A stretch of 64,000 bases of DNA from positions 29,107 to 93,106 of the forward strand of contig JANYDG010000062.1 of the NCBI GenBank assembly GCA_025359885.1, written 5' to 3'. Shown one piece after another: positions 1-8,545 of the stretch (position 1 is its first letter; every line of letters starts with the position of its first letter). The notes beneath the pieces are model-generated. The model saw nothing but the letters and a program-made list of their open reading frames with translations. It ran no database searches and was not told the DNA's origin. This DNA comes from Acidobacteriota bacterium (GTDB lineage: Bacteria; Acidobacteriota; Terriglobia; Terriglobales; Acidobacteriaceae). The translations under genes were made by a program, and so were the position numbers.

Positions 1-237
1 TCTATCGTAAGTGCGATCGACAATGCTGGCGGTTCGGGTTGTTCTGATTTGTTCCGGTTGTCCCTTCGTTCCGGTTGATAGAAGAATGGAATCGCAACAA
101 GTGACCAACAGCAACAACGCTGTGTAGAGGATGAGAAAGCCTACGATTGGCTTGATTCAAGGCGGGAAATGACTCTTATTTCGAACAGTCTCGCTCCTGA
201 CTTTTTGAAGCACTGAAGTGGGTCGAGAGATGGACAT

Positions 238-999
238 ATGGAGAGAAAGATGAAAGCAGTACAGAACGCCCCTATGCACGTAGAAATTGAAGACCTCACC
301 ATTCCCGACGCGGAAGAGATGATCGAAGAAGCTCTCGGAGAGCTTGCGCATTCCCATGATCCTGGCCTGGTTCGCGCCTTGAGATTTCTCGCGCCTCCGG
401 GGTATCAGGCGATTGTGGAGCTTTGCGGCGAGAATGGCCGCAGCAAACGTCGCAATGCCAACGCGACGAACTGGACGCCGGAAGAGGACGAAATCCGCAT
501 CTACTTTGAGCGGATCGACGAAAGTGGAGAGGATGAGGACGAGGACTTCGACTCGACCCCGGCAGCCCGTCCGCGTGCCGTATTCCGTCCTGTCGTTCCA
601 TCCACAGAGGATGGGAACGTAGAGGAAGTCAACGGCGGTTTGCCGGCAGATATCGATGACCGCATCCGGGAATTGTGCGCGACCCTGGCCGAGGCCGAGC
701 GCGGTGGCCACGCATTCATTGCGCTGAAGTGGTTTCGCGACTCGTTTCTGCCCCGGAAGTCCTTCACCTGGAATCAGAACCCAGAGTCCCGGCAAATGGT
801 GCTGGCAGAGGCGATTCTGCGCGGAGTGGTGCTAACCAGCAAGATCCCCAATCCCAAGACGCCCGCCTATCCAACCACGACAATCCGGCTCAATCGTGCC
901 GAGGCTGGCGTTCCCGAAGAGGCGCAGCGCTTCCGCCCGGTTTCTGTCTGTGGCGAATCGCTTTCAGCCTCCATGGACGATGACCGGGGGAACCAGTGA
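238..999 (+). CDS. Unknown 253-aa acidic protein upstream of a PIN toxin
   Basis: I do not recognise this family. The protein starts with a helical segment (residues 15-60), continues into a very acidic stretch (about 78-100, rich in Glu and Asp) and ends in a compact region (about 135-225) containing ALKWFRDSFLPRKSF and TTTIRLNRA, which could be a winged-helix or other small domain. No signal peptide or membrane segment is visible. Its TGA overlaps the GTG start of the next gene by four bases, so the two are translationally coupled. That makes it a candidate partner or antitoxin of the PIN protein, although it is much longer than usual VapB or Phd antitoxins. Internal Met codons 5 and 13 are alternative starts. 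Confidence 0.7.
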   Translation: MERKMKAVQNAPMHVEIEDLTIPDAEEMIEEALGELAHSHDPGLVRALRFLAPPGYQAIVELCGENGRSKRRNANATNWTPEEDEIRIYFERIDESGEDEDEDFDSTPAARPRAVFRPVVPSTEDGNVEEVNGGLPADIDDRIRELCATLAEAERGGHAFIALKWFRDSFLPRKSFTWNQNPESRQMVLAEAILRGVVLTSKIPNPKTPAYPTTTIRLNRAEAGVPEEAQRFRPVSVCGESLSASMDDDRGNQ

Positions 1000-1445
1000 G
1001 CTGCTACTTCCTCGATGCCACCGCCTTTGTGAAGTTATTTGTGCAGGAGGCCGGAACTGATGCGATTATCCGCCTCATGGAAGCCACAGAAGACAATCGC
1101 AAGCTCATCTCTGCCGGTACTCCGCTGGAGGTCTACGCGGCCCTGAAACGGCGCGAGCGGGATGGAGGCATTTCGGCGGCCGACGGGGAAGCGGCGCGCA
1201 GTATCCTGCGGGTGGAAGCAGCCCGGATGGTGCAGCAACCGCTCAACCCGGCCGTGCTCGAGGCGGCACGCCAACTGCTGGACCGCCATGAGCTCCGTTC
1301 GCCTGAGGCATTGCAACTGGCAGCGGCGGTCGTCGCTCGCGAAATGTTCCAGGGGATGGAAATCACCTTTGTGAGCGCAGACCCACGTTTGCGTGAAGCC
1401 GCTCGAAAAGAACATTTTCAGGTGTTAAATCCAACCGAATCATAA
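996..1445 (+). CDS. PIN-domain ribonuclease, VapC-like toxin
   Basis: This 149-aa protein has the layout of a VapC-type PIN ribonuclease: an N-terminal Asp in YFLDATAF (D7), a Glu in TPLEVYAAL (E45), the RSPEALQLAAAV helix where the usual Asp is Glu (E104), and a final Asp in VSADPRL (D129). These acidic residues bind Mg2+ or Mn2+ in the family and cut RNA. The start is a GTG overlapping the stop of the preceding gene, typical of toxin-antitoxin operons. The Asp-to-Glu change at position 104 keeps the charge and also occurs in some active PIN proteins. Function as a toxin is inferred from the operon form. Confidence 0.8.
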   Translation: MSCYFLDATAFVKLFVQEAGTDAIIRLMEATEDNRKLISAGTPLEVYAALKRRERDGGISAADGEAARSILRVEAARMVQQPLNPAVLEAARQLLDRHELRSPEALQLAAAVVAREMFQGMEITFVSADPRLREAARKEHFQVLNPTES

Positions 1446-1898
1446 GGCGAACTGGCATCGCTACCGACCGACGATCACGCTGATTTACGGCGGAATATTT
1501 CGTCTTTTTCCTTGCAGCCACAGGTAGAGCAACTGAGGCAGCAGAAGATCAATACGCCCACACCTGCGGTGATGAGCACCGCGAGCAGGGTTCCTGAGGA
1601 AAATAGGCTATGAGCAAGCGTATGCATGGCTATTTGACCTTATTGAGCGAATCCGTCGAGCGAATTCGTTGAGAGAGTCTTGAACCGAGTCTTGAACCGA
1701 GTCCTGAACCCGGGCCTGGTGAACAATTTCCGGGGACGCTCGACCGTAGCTCCAGTCCAAGGAAAAAGTTTCACTAAATCGTCTTGGCGTCAAGTGTAGC
1801 ATCTGGTTCACTCACTGAATAGTTGGATGTCAACACGAAAGTTGTAGTTGCCTCAAAGCGAAAATAAGGCGAAACTAGAGACACCGGGAGAATCTCCC
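1446..1898. other. Intergenic stretch, no gene supported
   Basis: No convincing coding sequence lies here. The only notable structure is a short 12-nt tandem repeat at 1675-1710, annotated separately. A 67-codon minus-strand reading frame crosses this repeat but has no homology signal or ribosome-binding site. The stretch should hold the promoter of the Y-family polymerase gene, though I see no clear -35/-10 pair. Confidence 0.5.
1675..1710. repeat. Three tandem copies of a 12-nt unit (GAGTCYTGAACC)
   Basis: Three adjacent copies of GAGTCTTGAACC, the third with one C-for-T change. On the opposite strand the unit reads GGTTCAAGACTC. Its core TTCAAGAC also occurs in the separate 12-nt array at 37108-37155. 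Confidence 0.85.
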
Positions 1899-3251
1899 AT
1901 GGCCATCTCAACAGACGCTCCAGCGTCGCCGCCACCCATTTCGACTGCACCGTCGGCCCCGGCCTCGCCTGAGGTCAATTGGCTGTTTCTGGACCTGAAT
2001 TCCTACTTTGCCTCTGTGGAGCAGGAGGCGCGGCCAGAGCTGCGCAATCGCCCAGTCGGTGTGGTGCCGCTGGAGGCAGAGACCACGGTGTGCCTGGCCG
2101 CCAGCTACGAGGCTAAAGCCTTTGGTGTGAAGACTGGGACCATGGTCCGCGAAGCACGGCAGATGTGCCCTGGAATCATCTTTGTCGAGGCGCGCCACGA
2201 GCTCTATGTGCAGTATCACCACCGGATCGTGGCCGCAGTGGAGAGCTGCCTGCCGGTGACGGCGGTGCTTTCAATTGACGAAATGGCGTGTCGGCTGATG
2301 GGCCGCGAACGGCCGCTGCTGGCCGCAATGAAGCTGGGCCGGCAGGTGAAGGAAGCTGTTCGGTCGCAGGTGGGAAGCACGCTGCGCTGCTCGGTGGGTC
2401 TGGCCACCAATCGTTACCTGGCCAAAATTGCCAGCGACATGGAAAAGCCGGACGGACTGGTGGCCCTGACACCAGATATTTTGCGGGAGGCGCTGCTGGG
2501 GCTGACCTTGCGCGACCTGCCAGGAATTGGCGTGCAAACAGAAAAGCGGCTGAACGAACGCGGCGTGCGGACGATGGCCGACCTGATGACCCTGGCAAGC
2601 CGAGAACGGACCCGGGAAGAGACCGGCGAACTCTGGGGTTCAGTGTGGGGCGAGCGACTATGGCATTGGCTCCGCGGCGAAGACTTTGATATGGGCGACA
2701 ACGAGCACAGCAAGTCACTGAGCCACCAGCATGTGCTCGGGCCCGAGCTGCGCAACATTGATTCAGCCTGGGCGGTAGCGCACAAGTTGCTGCACAAAGC
2801 GGCCATGCGGATGCGCGACGAAAAGCTGTGGGCGGGGCGGATCAGCCTGGCGTTGAGCTTTGTTGGTAACGGGCCGGTGCGGGCTCCGTCAGCCTTTGGT
2901 CCCAGCCGGGCCGATAGCTGGACGAGCGAATTGAAGCTGACCGAGTGCCAGGACAATCCCACTTTGATCGCAGCACTCAAAAAGCTGTGGGAGGGCCGCC
3001 CGCAGGGGCCGAAGTACGAGCAGCCGTTTTTTGTGTCAGTGGCGCTGACCGCGCTGGTGCCAGACGCGCTGCATTCGTTGAGCCTGTTTGACGCGCATGA
3101 TGGCGGCGCAGAGCGGAGCCGCCTGGCGCAGACGATGGACGCACTCAATCACAAGTACGGCCTGGCGACCCTGGCTCCAGCGACGATGCTGACAGCGCTG
3201 AAGGCTGCGCCAACACGGATCGCGTTTTCGTCGATTCCAGATATGTTTTAG
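1899..3251 (+). CDS. Y-family DNA polymerase (DinB/UmuC-like)
   Basis: A lesion-bypass polymerase of 450 aa. With the ATG at 1899, preceded by GGGAG at 8 nt, the protein has a 25-residue Ala/Pro-rich leader, then the palm motif FLDLNSYFASVEQ (catalytic D32) and LSIDEM (D127, E128), which bind the two metal ions. The finger segment ASYEAKAFGV and the little-finger and helix-hairpin-helix region (IASDMEKPDG, LPGIGVQTEKRL) follow. The SHQHVLGPELRN segment near residue 280 is characteristic of a DinB subgroup. A TTG 51 nt upstream is in frame but has a weaker context. It stands alone, without the ImuA/DnaE2 cassette, and no LexA box is obvious. Confidence 0.9.
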   Translation: MAISTDAPASPPPISTAPSAPASPEVNWLFLDLNSYFASVEQEARPELRNRPVGVVPLEAETTVCLAASYEAKAFGVKTGTMVREARQMCPGIIFVEARHELYVQYHHRIVAAVESCLPVTAVLSIDEMACRLMGRERPLLAAMKLGRQVKEAVRSQVGSTLRCSVGLATNRYLAKIASDMEKPDGLVALTPDILREALLGLTLRDLPGIGVQTEKRLNERGVRTMADLMTLASRERTREETGELWGSVWGERLWHWLRGEDFDMGDNEHSKSLSHQHVLGPELRNIDSAWAVAHKLLHKAAMRMRDEKLWAGRISLALSFVGNGPVRAPSAFGPSRADSWTSELKLTECQDNPTLIAALKKLWEGRPQGPKYEQPFFVSVALTALVPDALHSLSLFDAHDGGAERSRLAQTMDALNHKYGLATLAPATMLTALKAAPTRIAFSSIPDMF

Positions 3252-3344
3252 GGTTTTCTGATCTGTCTGAACATCCCTTCCAAATAAAACGTATCGCACT
3301 GCATCCTGCAGACCGGTGGGCTGCGGATAAGAGAGTAGAAGCGC

Positions 3345-3911
3345 ATGCGTGAGCGGTGGAACGGAGCGGAGTTGGAAGAACGCAGGCTGGAAGCGCTTGT
3401 GGAGGAGCACCAGTCGATGGTGTATTCAATTGCGCTGCGGATGACGGGGGATGCTGGATTGGCAGAGGAACTGGCGCAAGATGTGTTTCTGGAGCTGGAC
3501 CGGAACCTGCCGAAGCTGGGGTCTGCGGCGCATGTTTGCCACTGGCTCCGGCGGGTGACCCTGCATCGGGCCGCAGACGCGCTCCGGCGACGAAGGGTGC
3601 ATGCGCCGACGCTGGGCCGGGATGTCTGGGTTGAGCTCGAAGAACGGCATGGGTTGGTTGAGATCAATGTTGATCTGGCGTTAGCGGCGCGGATCGAAGC
3701 ACTGCTGGCCGGTTTGCCGGAGGCGCAGCGCGCGGCGCTGGTGCTGCGCTACCAGGAGGATCTGACCCCAGAGGAGATTGCAGCGACGCTCGAAGCACCA
3801 GTAGCCACCGTAAAGAGCCACCTGCAGCGCGGGTTGCAGCGGCTGCGAACGATGGTGCTTGAAAAGTCGGGCGCGGGGCAGAGATTAAGGGAGTACGTGC
3901 GTGGAGCCTGA
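3345..3911 (+). CDS. ECF-type RNA polymerase sigma factor
   Basis: The 188-aa protein has sigma-70 region 2 (about residues 22-85, HQSMVYSIALRMTGDAGLAE, the core-binding and -10 recognition helices) and region 4 (about 120-175, the helix-turn-helix LTPEEIAATLEAPVATVKSHL that reads the -35 element). Regions 1 and 3 are absent, as in ECF sigma factors. It is the first gene of an operon: its last 11 bases overlap the GTG of the next gene, which encodes a single-pass membrane protein that could act as its anti-sigma factor, and two DUF4252-type genes follow. The target regulon cannot be read from the sequence. Confidence 0.9.
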   Translation: MRERWNGAELEERRLEALVEEHQSMVYSIALRMTGDAGLAEELAQDVFLELDRNLPKLGSAAHVCHWLRRVTLHRAADALRRRRVHAPTLGRDVWVELEERHGLVEINVDLALAARIEALLAGLPEAQRAALVLRYQEDLTPEEIAATLEAPVATVKSHLQRGLQRLRTMVLEKSGAGQRLREYVRGA

Positions 3912-4305
3912 GAATCAGAACCAGCAGAATTGGAACGAGCAGGAAATTGCAGAGTTCGAGCAGAAGGTGCGCGCCGCAATCGAGCGGAAGACGGCTCCCG
4001 CCGGGTTGAAGCAGTGGGTGTTGACCGAGGCGGTGCGGCAACGGAAGCGGCAGGGATGGCTGGTAAGGAGGCGGTTTTCGGAGCACCGAGACATGGCCGG
4101 CCGCGGCTGGATGCTGCAGCGGATTGCTGCTTCGGCACTGCTGGCCGTGCTATTTGGGGGATTTGCGGTGTATGAGCGGCACCAGAAGCAGGTTGTCGAG
4201 CTGCGCCGGGGTGAAGAGGCACGGGAGCAGGTGCTGACTGCAATGCGAATTACCACGCGGACGCTGGACCGTGTGAATGCGCGGCTGGCGGATGATAGCC
4301 GGTAA
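3901..4305 (+). CDS. Single-pass membrane protein, putative anti-sigma partner
   Basis: A 134-aa protein with a charged, Gln/Glu-rich N-terminal half predicted to be cytoplasmic, one hydrophobic segment at about residues 72-92 (RIAASALLAVLFGGFAVY) and a short outer C-terminus. It overlaps the sigma factor gene by 11 nt and starts with GTG. Position and topology fit a membrane-tethered sigma regulator, but no HxxxCxxC zinc motif is present and I recognise no named domain, so the role is inferred from the operon. Confidence 0.75.
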   Translation: MEPENQNQQNWNEQEIAEFEQKVRAAIERKTAPAGLKQWVLTEAVRQRKRQGWLVRRRFSEHRDMAGRGWMLQRIAASALLAVLFGGFAVYERHQKQVVELRRGEEAREQVLTAMRITTRTLDRVNARLADDSR

Positions 4306-4356
4306 GCCGGAGAGAGTTTCGATATTCGACAATTCGCAGGGAAACAACAAATCAGA

Positions 4357-4372
4357 TTTCCCCAAAGGGGAG
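4357..4372 (+). promoter_or_regulatory. Short hairpin before the DUF4252 gene start
   Basis: The stretch TTTCCCC-AA-AGGGGAGA forms a small perfect stem in the 82-nt gap between the membrane-protein gene and the DUF4252 start at 4388. The right arm is also the nearest purine-rich ribosome-binding sequence, so folding could hide it. This is a structural observation only. Confidence 0.35.
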
Positions 4373-4387
4373 AAAGAGCAGGACAAG

Positions 4388-4975
4388 ATGAAGCGCAATC
4401 GAGTGGGTGCCAGCGTGCTGGCGTTGGGAATGGTGGCGGTAATGGGCAGTGTAGCGCAGGCACAGGATCAACTGCCCGCTCCTTCGCCGATTGAAAAAGA
4501 CCTGGCAGCCCGGGCCAGCCATGTAACCGAAGTGACGCTGGACCGCACCATGCTGGAGTTTGCGGCCAAGTTCATGGACGGTAAGGATGGTGGTGACAAG
4601 GGTGACAAGGATGCGCAGGCGGCCATTGCCATGATTCAAAACCTCAAGGGCGTCTATGTGCGGGAATACGACTTTGACAAGGAGCACTCCTACTCTGCCG
4701 AAGAACTGGAGGGGCTGCGGAAGTACTTTGAGAGTTCCGACTGGTCGGCGATGGTACGCGAGCGGACCAAGGGAATCGCGCAGGGGACCGATGTGTACGT
4801 GAAGCTTGTCAATGGCCAGATGCAGGGTCTGTTTGTGCTAGACGCCGAGCCCAAAGAGCTTTCGCTGGTGCTGATTCTCGGCCCGATCGACATTCACAGC
4901 CTGAGCAAGCTGGGTGGCAATTTTGGCATTCCTAAAGACGTAGTGAAGAAGGCACAGAAGGAGGTGACCAAATGA
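4388..4975 (+). CDS. Secreted DUF4252-type protein
   Basis: The 195-aa product begins MKRNRVGASVLALGMVAVMG and has a clear signal peptide ending near AQAQD. The mature part, with VTEVTLDRTMLEFAAKFMDG, GVYVREYDFDKE and LILGPIDIHSLSKLGG, matches the DUF4252 pattern known from Bacteroidetes and Acidobacteria, whose function is unknown. Frames upstream of 4388 lack a signal peptide, which decides the start. It is the third gene of the sigma-factor operon, so it may be an envelope sensor or a target of that sigma factor (inference). Confidence 0.8.
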   Translation: MKRNRVGASVLALGMVAVMGSVAQAQDQLPAPSPIEKDLAARASHVTEVTLDRTMLEFAAKFMDGKDGGDKGDKDAQAAIAMIQNLKGVYVREYDFDKEHSYSAEELEGLRKYFESSDWSAMVRERTKGIAQGTDVYVKLVNGQMQGLFVLDAEPKELSLVLILGPIDIHSLSKLGGNFGIPKDVVKKAQKEVTK

Positions 4976-5583
4976 TGCAAAGCCGATGGAAGGCGTTGTG
5001 GATTCCGGTAGGGATTGCAGCCATCATGACGCCTGCGTTTCTACTTGCTGCCGGTGGCAATGAAGAGGGCTTTGATGCCGTGGTGCACGGCATTGAATCG
5101 CGGTATCACGCGCACGCCACGCGGATTCCTTTCCTCGGGCTGATCAGCGGGTTGGCTGGAATTGCGACCCATGGCGGGGTGCATAACCTGCATCTGGTCG
5201 AGTTTGACGATGTACATGGGGCTGAAAAGGAGCCGGTCAACGGCGAAGAGCTGAATGCGCTGGTGCAGGCACATGTGGGGCAGGGCTGGCAGCGAATTGT
5301 GCGCGAGACCAGCCGCGACGGGGATGAGCAGAGCCTGATCTACGTCCATCCTGAGGGCAGCCGGCTGGGCATGCTGGTGGTGGACCTCGCAGGACATGAA
5401 CTGAACCTGGTGCAAATCTCGATCAATCCCGACCAATTGACCCGGGAAATGCGGGAGCGACATGAGCGGCACCATGGGCATGGTCCAGACTCTGACTCGG
5501 ATGCCGACAAACAGAAGCCTGACGCAAATCCCGACAGCAAACCTGCCGAAAGCAAGCCAGACGAGCCAAAGTCGGAGCAGTAG
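4972..5583 (+). CDS. Secreted DUF4252-related protein with charged C-terminal tail
   Basis: Translationally coupled to the preceding gene (ATGA overlap) and preceded by a very strong Shine-Dalgarno sequence, AGGAGGTGA. The 203-aa product has a signal peptide (about residues 1-27), a folded part (30-165) sharing features with DUF4252 proteins (LNLVQISINPDQL near its end), and a low-complexity tail of His, Asp, Lys and Pro after residue 165. Function is unknown. Two adjacent related secreted proteins behind a sigma/anti-sigma pair suggest an envelope stress or sensing module. Confidence 0.75.
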   Translation: MMQSRWKALWIPVGIAAIMTPAFLLAAGGNEEGFDAVVHGIESRYHAHATRIPFLGLISGLAGIATHGGVHNLHLVEFDDVHGAEKEPVNGEELNALVQAHVGQGWQRIVRETSRDGDEQSLIYVHPEGSRLGMLVVDLAGHELNLVQISINPDQLTREMRERHERHHGHGPDSDSDADKQKPDANPDSKPAESKPDEPKSEQ

Positions 5584-5675
5584 CGACACCTGAATCAGGC
5601 AAACGCCTATCGCGCAGCTATGGGTAATCAAGTTGCCCATAGCCGCGCGTTCGACTGTCTGCGTAGACTCATGAG

Positions 5676-6662
5676 GTGGCAACCGACCGATTGCTGTTGA
5701 CGGCAGACAACACGGGCAAGCGAGATGTGGCGTACCGGGGGCGCCTTGCGCCCTCGCCAACCGGTCTGCTGCATGTGGGCCACGCGCGCACCTTTTGGAC
5801 CGCATACACACGCGCCCGGCAGGCGGTCGGCACGCTGGTGATGCGCATGGACGACCTGGACCCGGAGCGCTGCCGCAACGAATATACGGATGCGGCAATT
5901 GAAGACCTGCGCTGGCTTGGAATTCGCTGGCAGGAGGGTCCCGGAGCAACTGGACTGGGAAGAGCTGGACAAAGCGGCGGGGCTGGTTTCGACAAATCGG
6001 GGATGGGCGGCCCATTTGGACCCTATTTCCAGAGCAAACGACAGAGCTTTTACGAGATTGCCTGGCGCAAACTGCTGCGGCGCGGCTACCTGTACCCCTG
6101 CCGGTGCACGCGGCGGGAACTAGCTTCAGCAGCTTCTGCTCCCCATGAGGGCGCACCCATTCTCGACGATGAGCCGATCTATCCGGGAACCTGCCGCCAC
6201 ATGGCGGTGGAAACCTCGCAGTTGCCGGGGCCGACGGCGAGCCGCTACGGGCCAGAGGCGGCGAACTGGCGTTTTCGCGTCAATGACGGAGTAGCGGTGG
6301 AGTTTTACGACCAGCACCTGGGGCCGCAGCGGTTTGTGGCCGGGGTTGATTTTGGAGATTTTCTGGTGTGGCGGCGGGACAACGTGCCCAGCTACCAGCT
6401 CGCCTGCGCGGTGGACGACGCGGCCATGGCCATCACCGAAGTGGTGCGCGGGGCCGACCTGCTCAAGTCGACGGCGCGACAGATCCTGCTGCTGCGGGCG
6501 CTGGGGGTAGCAGCTCCGAGCTGGTACCACTGCACCCTGGTAGCCGACCATCATGGACAGCGGTTGGCCAAGCGCTTTGATTCCCTGGCCCTGCGTACCC
6601 TGCGCCAGCGCGGGCTGACCCCGATGAATATTCTTTCGGCAGAGCTGCCCGTGATGGCTTAG
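5676..6662 (+). CDS. gluQ: Glutamyl-Q tRNA(Asp) synthetase
   Basis: GluQRS is a shortened glutamyl-tRNA synthetase catalytic core that activates glutamate and transfers it to queuosine in the anticodon of tRNA(Asp). Visible are RLAPSPTGLLHVGHARTFW with the HIGH-type HVGH, the zinc-binding pattern YPCRCTRREL ... YPGTCRH, the Glu-binding VVRGADLL, and RLAKRFDSLALR in place of KMSKS. No anticodon-binding domain follows, consistent with GluQRS and not GltX. The start is GTG. An extra Gly-rich segment of about 30 residues (about 88-118) separates the helix before YFQSKRQSFY from the usual fold. Confidence 0.9.
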   Translation: MATDRLLLTADNTGKRDVAYRGRLAPSPTGLLHVGHARTFWTAYTRARQAVGTLVMRMDDLDPERCRNEYTDAAIEDLRWLGIRWQEGPGATGLGRAGQSGGAGFDKSGMGGPFGPYFQSKRQSFYEIAWRKLLRRGYLYPCRCTRRELASAASAPHEGAPILDDEPIYPGTCRHMAVETSQLPGPTASRYGPEAANWRFRVNDGVAVEFYDQHLGPQRFVAGVDFGDFLVWRRDNVPSYQLACAVDDAAMAITEVVRGADLLKSTARQILLLRALGVAAPSWYHCTLVADHHGQRLAKRFDSLALRTLRQRGLTPMNILSAELPVMA

Positions 6663-6725
6663 CATGGCTTCACAACTGCAGATTGGCAAAACAAGCGACT
6701 AAAACGAAATGGGACGAGGAACTCC

Positions 6726-6995
6726 GTGGATATCAAGACCGGGTGGATTTTTCTGATTGTCGGGTTGTTTGGATTGATTGCAGTTCTGCGCGCCAGGACA
6801 TTTTCTGTGACAACCGAATCGGCACATGGCAAGACGGCGACGAGCGAGAAAAAGCAGATCGTTGTCACCCCGATGCGGCGCTTGATCGGAGTGGTGCTCA
6901 GCCTCGCCGTGCTGGGTTACGGCGTTGCCCGCATCCAGATGGACAACGCGTGGAATCCTTTTGAAAAAACATCAACCACAGTGACACCGCAGTAG
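6726..6995 (+). CDS. Small two-helix membrane protein
   Basis: An 89-aa protein starting at GTG, with two hydrophobic segments (about residues 6-22 and 51-68), a polar basic loop between them and a short C-terminal tail. I do not recognise a family. It sits alone between gluQ and a convergent gene. Confidence 0.55.
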   Translation: MDIKTGWIFLIVGLFGLIAVLRARTFSVTTESAHGKTATSEKKQIVVTPMRRLIGVVLSLAVLGYGVARIQMDNAWNPFEKTSTTVTPQ

Positions 6996-7008
6996 GCCGC
7001 TGGCACTG

Positions 7009-8415
7009 TCACTTCATTGGAGCCTCGGTGGGCGCCGAGGTGCCGGTAATCAGGCTGGCGATGCTGTCCGCCAGTTGCGGCTGCACCACCACAAAAAACA
7101 TGCCTCCTCGGCCGTTCTGGCTCCGATCACACTTGGGGCCGGCGATGGCACCTTGTTGGTTCATATCACCAAAAATTGCGTAATGCGTGGTACCAGATGT
7201 GGAGACGCCCAGCTTGGCGTGATTGAAACTAGGACCTGAGCCACCGCTAAGGCCAATCGATTTGCCTGCCCACTGGCCGGTGAGTGCTATTTCTACCGGG
7301 CCAGGCTTGGGCAACGAAGCCAGCGACGGACTCCAGCAGGCGATGGCGGTCGTGGCGTCGGTCGAGTAGATCTGCGGGCTATCCCACCAGCTGGCCACCC
7401 GCAGTGAAACGCCACCGAGTACAGCGGAGACCATCTGCCACGGTGGGACCGGGAGTTGCGACGGCTTGGAGATGAGTTCGACGCCGCTCGAGAGCACAGT
7501 GGTGATGAGCGAAGAGCTGGCAGATTTCTCGCCGAGTTTGGCAACCAATTGCTGCACCTCGGGTGGGCCGCCATTGCTGACCACCTGCGAATTTGCAGCG
7601 TCCGTGACGACGCTGGAGTTGCCCAGGGCAGCAAGCACCTGCATCAGATCAGCTTTGGAGAGACGCAGGGCAAAAAAATGCTGGCTAACCTCGATGTTGT
7701 CGTCCTTTTTCAGACAGCCCAGGGTGTTGCCCTCTGTCTTGCGCGGGAACCGGGCGCTGCCGGAGGCTGGCCACGAAGGAGTCGAAACCTGCATCACCAT
7801 CCCTTCGCCCGCATCGTTCCAGGCGACCATGCCTTTGGAGTGGCCCCAGGGCTCGTCGCAGCCGTTTCCCGAGCATGTTTTGATGGGCGGGTCCTGGTAA
7901 AACTGATCGTTCCAGACTACGTAGTGAAAGGCGCCGTTGTAGACCTGGTCAAAGGTCGCCCCGACGGGATCAGTCGCGGGAGCGGGAGCGGGGGCACTGA
8001 CGGGAGCAGCCGGGCCTGCCCCCGTGACACCCACGCAGCCCGCTCCCTGCTGGAGCGTGGGCGCTTCACTACTGGCGTAGGCGAATTGCTGACCAAACGC
8101 TTTGTAGGCAAACGGGTCGCCGCCAAAGGGGCAGGCGCGGGTAGCGCCGGCGCTACAGCCTGGGAAAGTGGATGCATTGAATTTAAAGACAAACCACCAG
8201 TCAACCGGGTGCCCTTTGGCGAGCATGGGGTAGGGGGCTGGGCACGCAGGTGAGTCGGGCGAGCCGGCGCCGCATCTGGTCCCGGCGAGGGTAGCGGAGG
8301 GAGGAAATGGTGCTGATGCGGCGGGGCTGGGTGTAGGGGCCTGGGCAAAGGTTGGACAAGCCAGAGCGAGAAGAAGGATTGCACCGCTGAATATCCCCAT
8401 TGTTTTCAGGTTCAT
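7009..8415 (-). CDS. Secreted protein of unknown function
   Basis: Read from the ATG at 8415 the 468-aa product opens with MNLKTMGIFSGAILLLALAC, a good signal peptide ending at TFAQA. A Pro/Ala/Ser-rich linker follows, then a soluble domain with several cysteines (CGAGSPDSPAC, CSGNGCDEPWGHSKGM) and repeated Gly/Ser-rich loops. An in-frame start 17 codons upstream would spoil the signal peptide. I do not recognise the family. Segments such as PWGHSKGMVAWNDAGEGMVMQVSTPSWP resemble DNase II-like proteins, in which a HxK motif is catalytic; here HSK is present, so a DNase II relationship is possible but weak. Confidence 0.65.
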   Translation of the reverse strand: MNLKTMGIFSGAILLLALACPTFAQAPTPSPAASAPFPPSATLAGTRCGAGSPDSPACPAPYPMLAKGHPVDWWFVFKFNASTFPGCSAGATRACPFGGDPFAYKAFGQQFAYASSEAPTLQQGAGCVGVTGAGPAAPVSAPAPAPATDPVGATFDQVYNGAFHYVVWNDQFYQDPPIKTCSGNGCDEPWGHSKGMVAWNDAGEGMVMQVSTPSWPASGSARFPRKTEGNTLGCLKKDDNIEVSQHFFALRLSKADLMQVLAALGNSSVVTDAANSQVVSNGGPPEVQQLVAKLGEKSASSSLITTVLSSGVELISKPSQLPVPPWQMVSAVLGGVSLRVASWWDSPQIYSTDATTAIACWSPSLASLPKPGPVEIALTGQWAGKSIGLSGGSGPSFNHAKLGVSTSGTTHYAIFGDMNQQGAIAGPKCDRSQNGRGGMFFVVVQPQLADSIASLITGTSAPTEAPMK

Positions 8416-8545
8416 GGCAGGCCCTGCTTTCTTGATTCGCGGAGGAACTGAGCCTCGGAATCTCAAGCGAAAGTATGCGGCGGGAAAAAGGACTCGTCAA
8501 GCCATGGTCAGCCACCATTGGTTGTTTGCCATGCAGATCTCCGAG

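Noticed and set aside
1413..1422. CATTTTCAGG inside the PIN gene as another dispersed element
   Set aside because: No partner inverted repeat or central hairpin at the expected distance; a chance match within coding sequence.
1608..1811. 67-codon minus-strand frame containing VQDS repeats
   Set aside because: The repeats come from the 12-nt tandem array; no ribosome-binding site or conserved residues.
5041..6156. 371-codon minus-strand reading frame
   Set aside because: Antisense to the second DUF4252-type gene and gluQ, both with clear motifs; no family features of its own.
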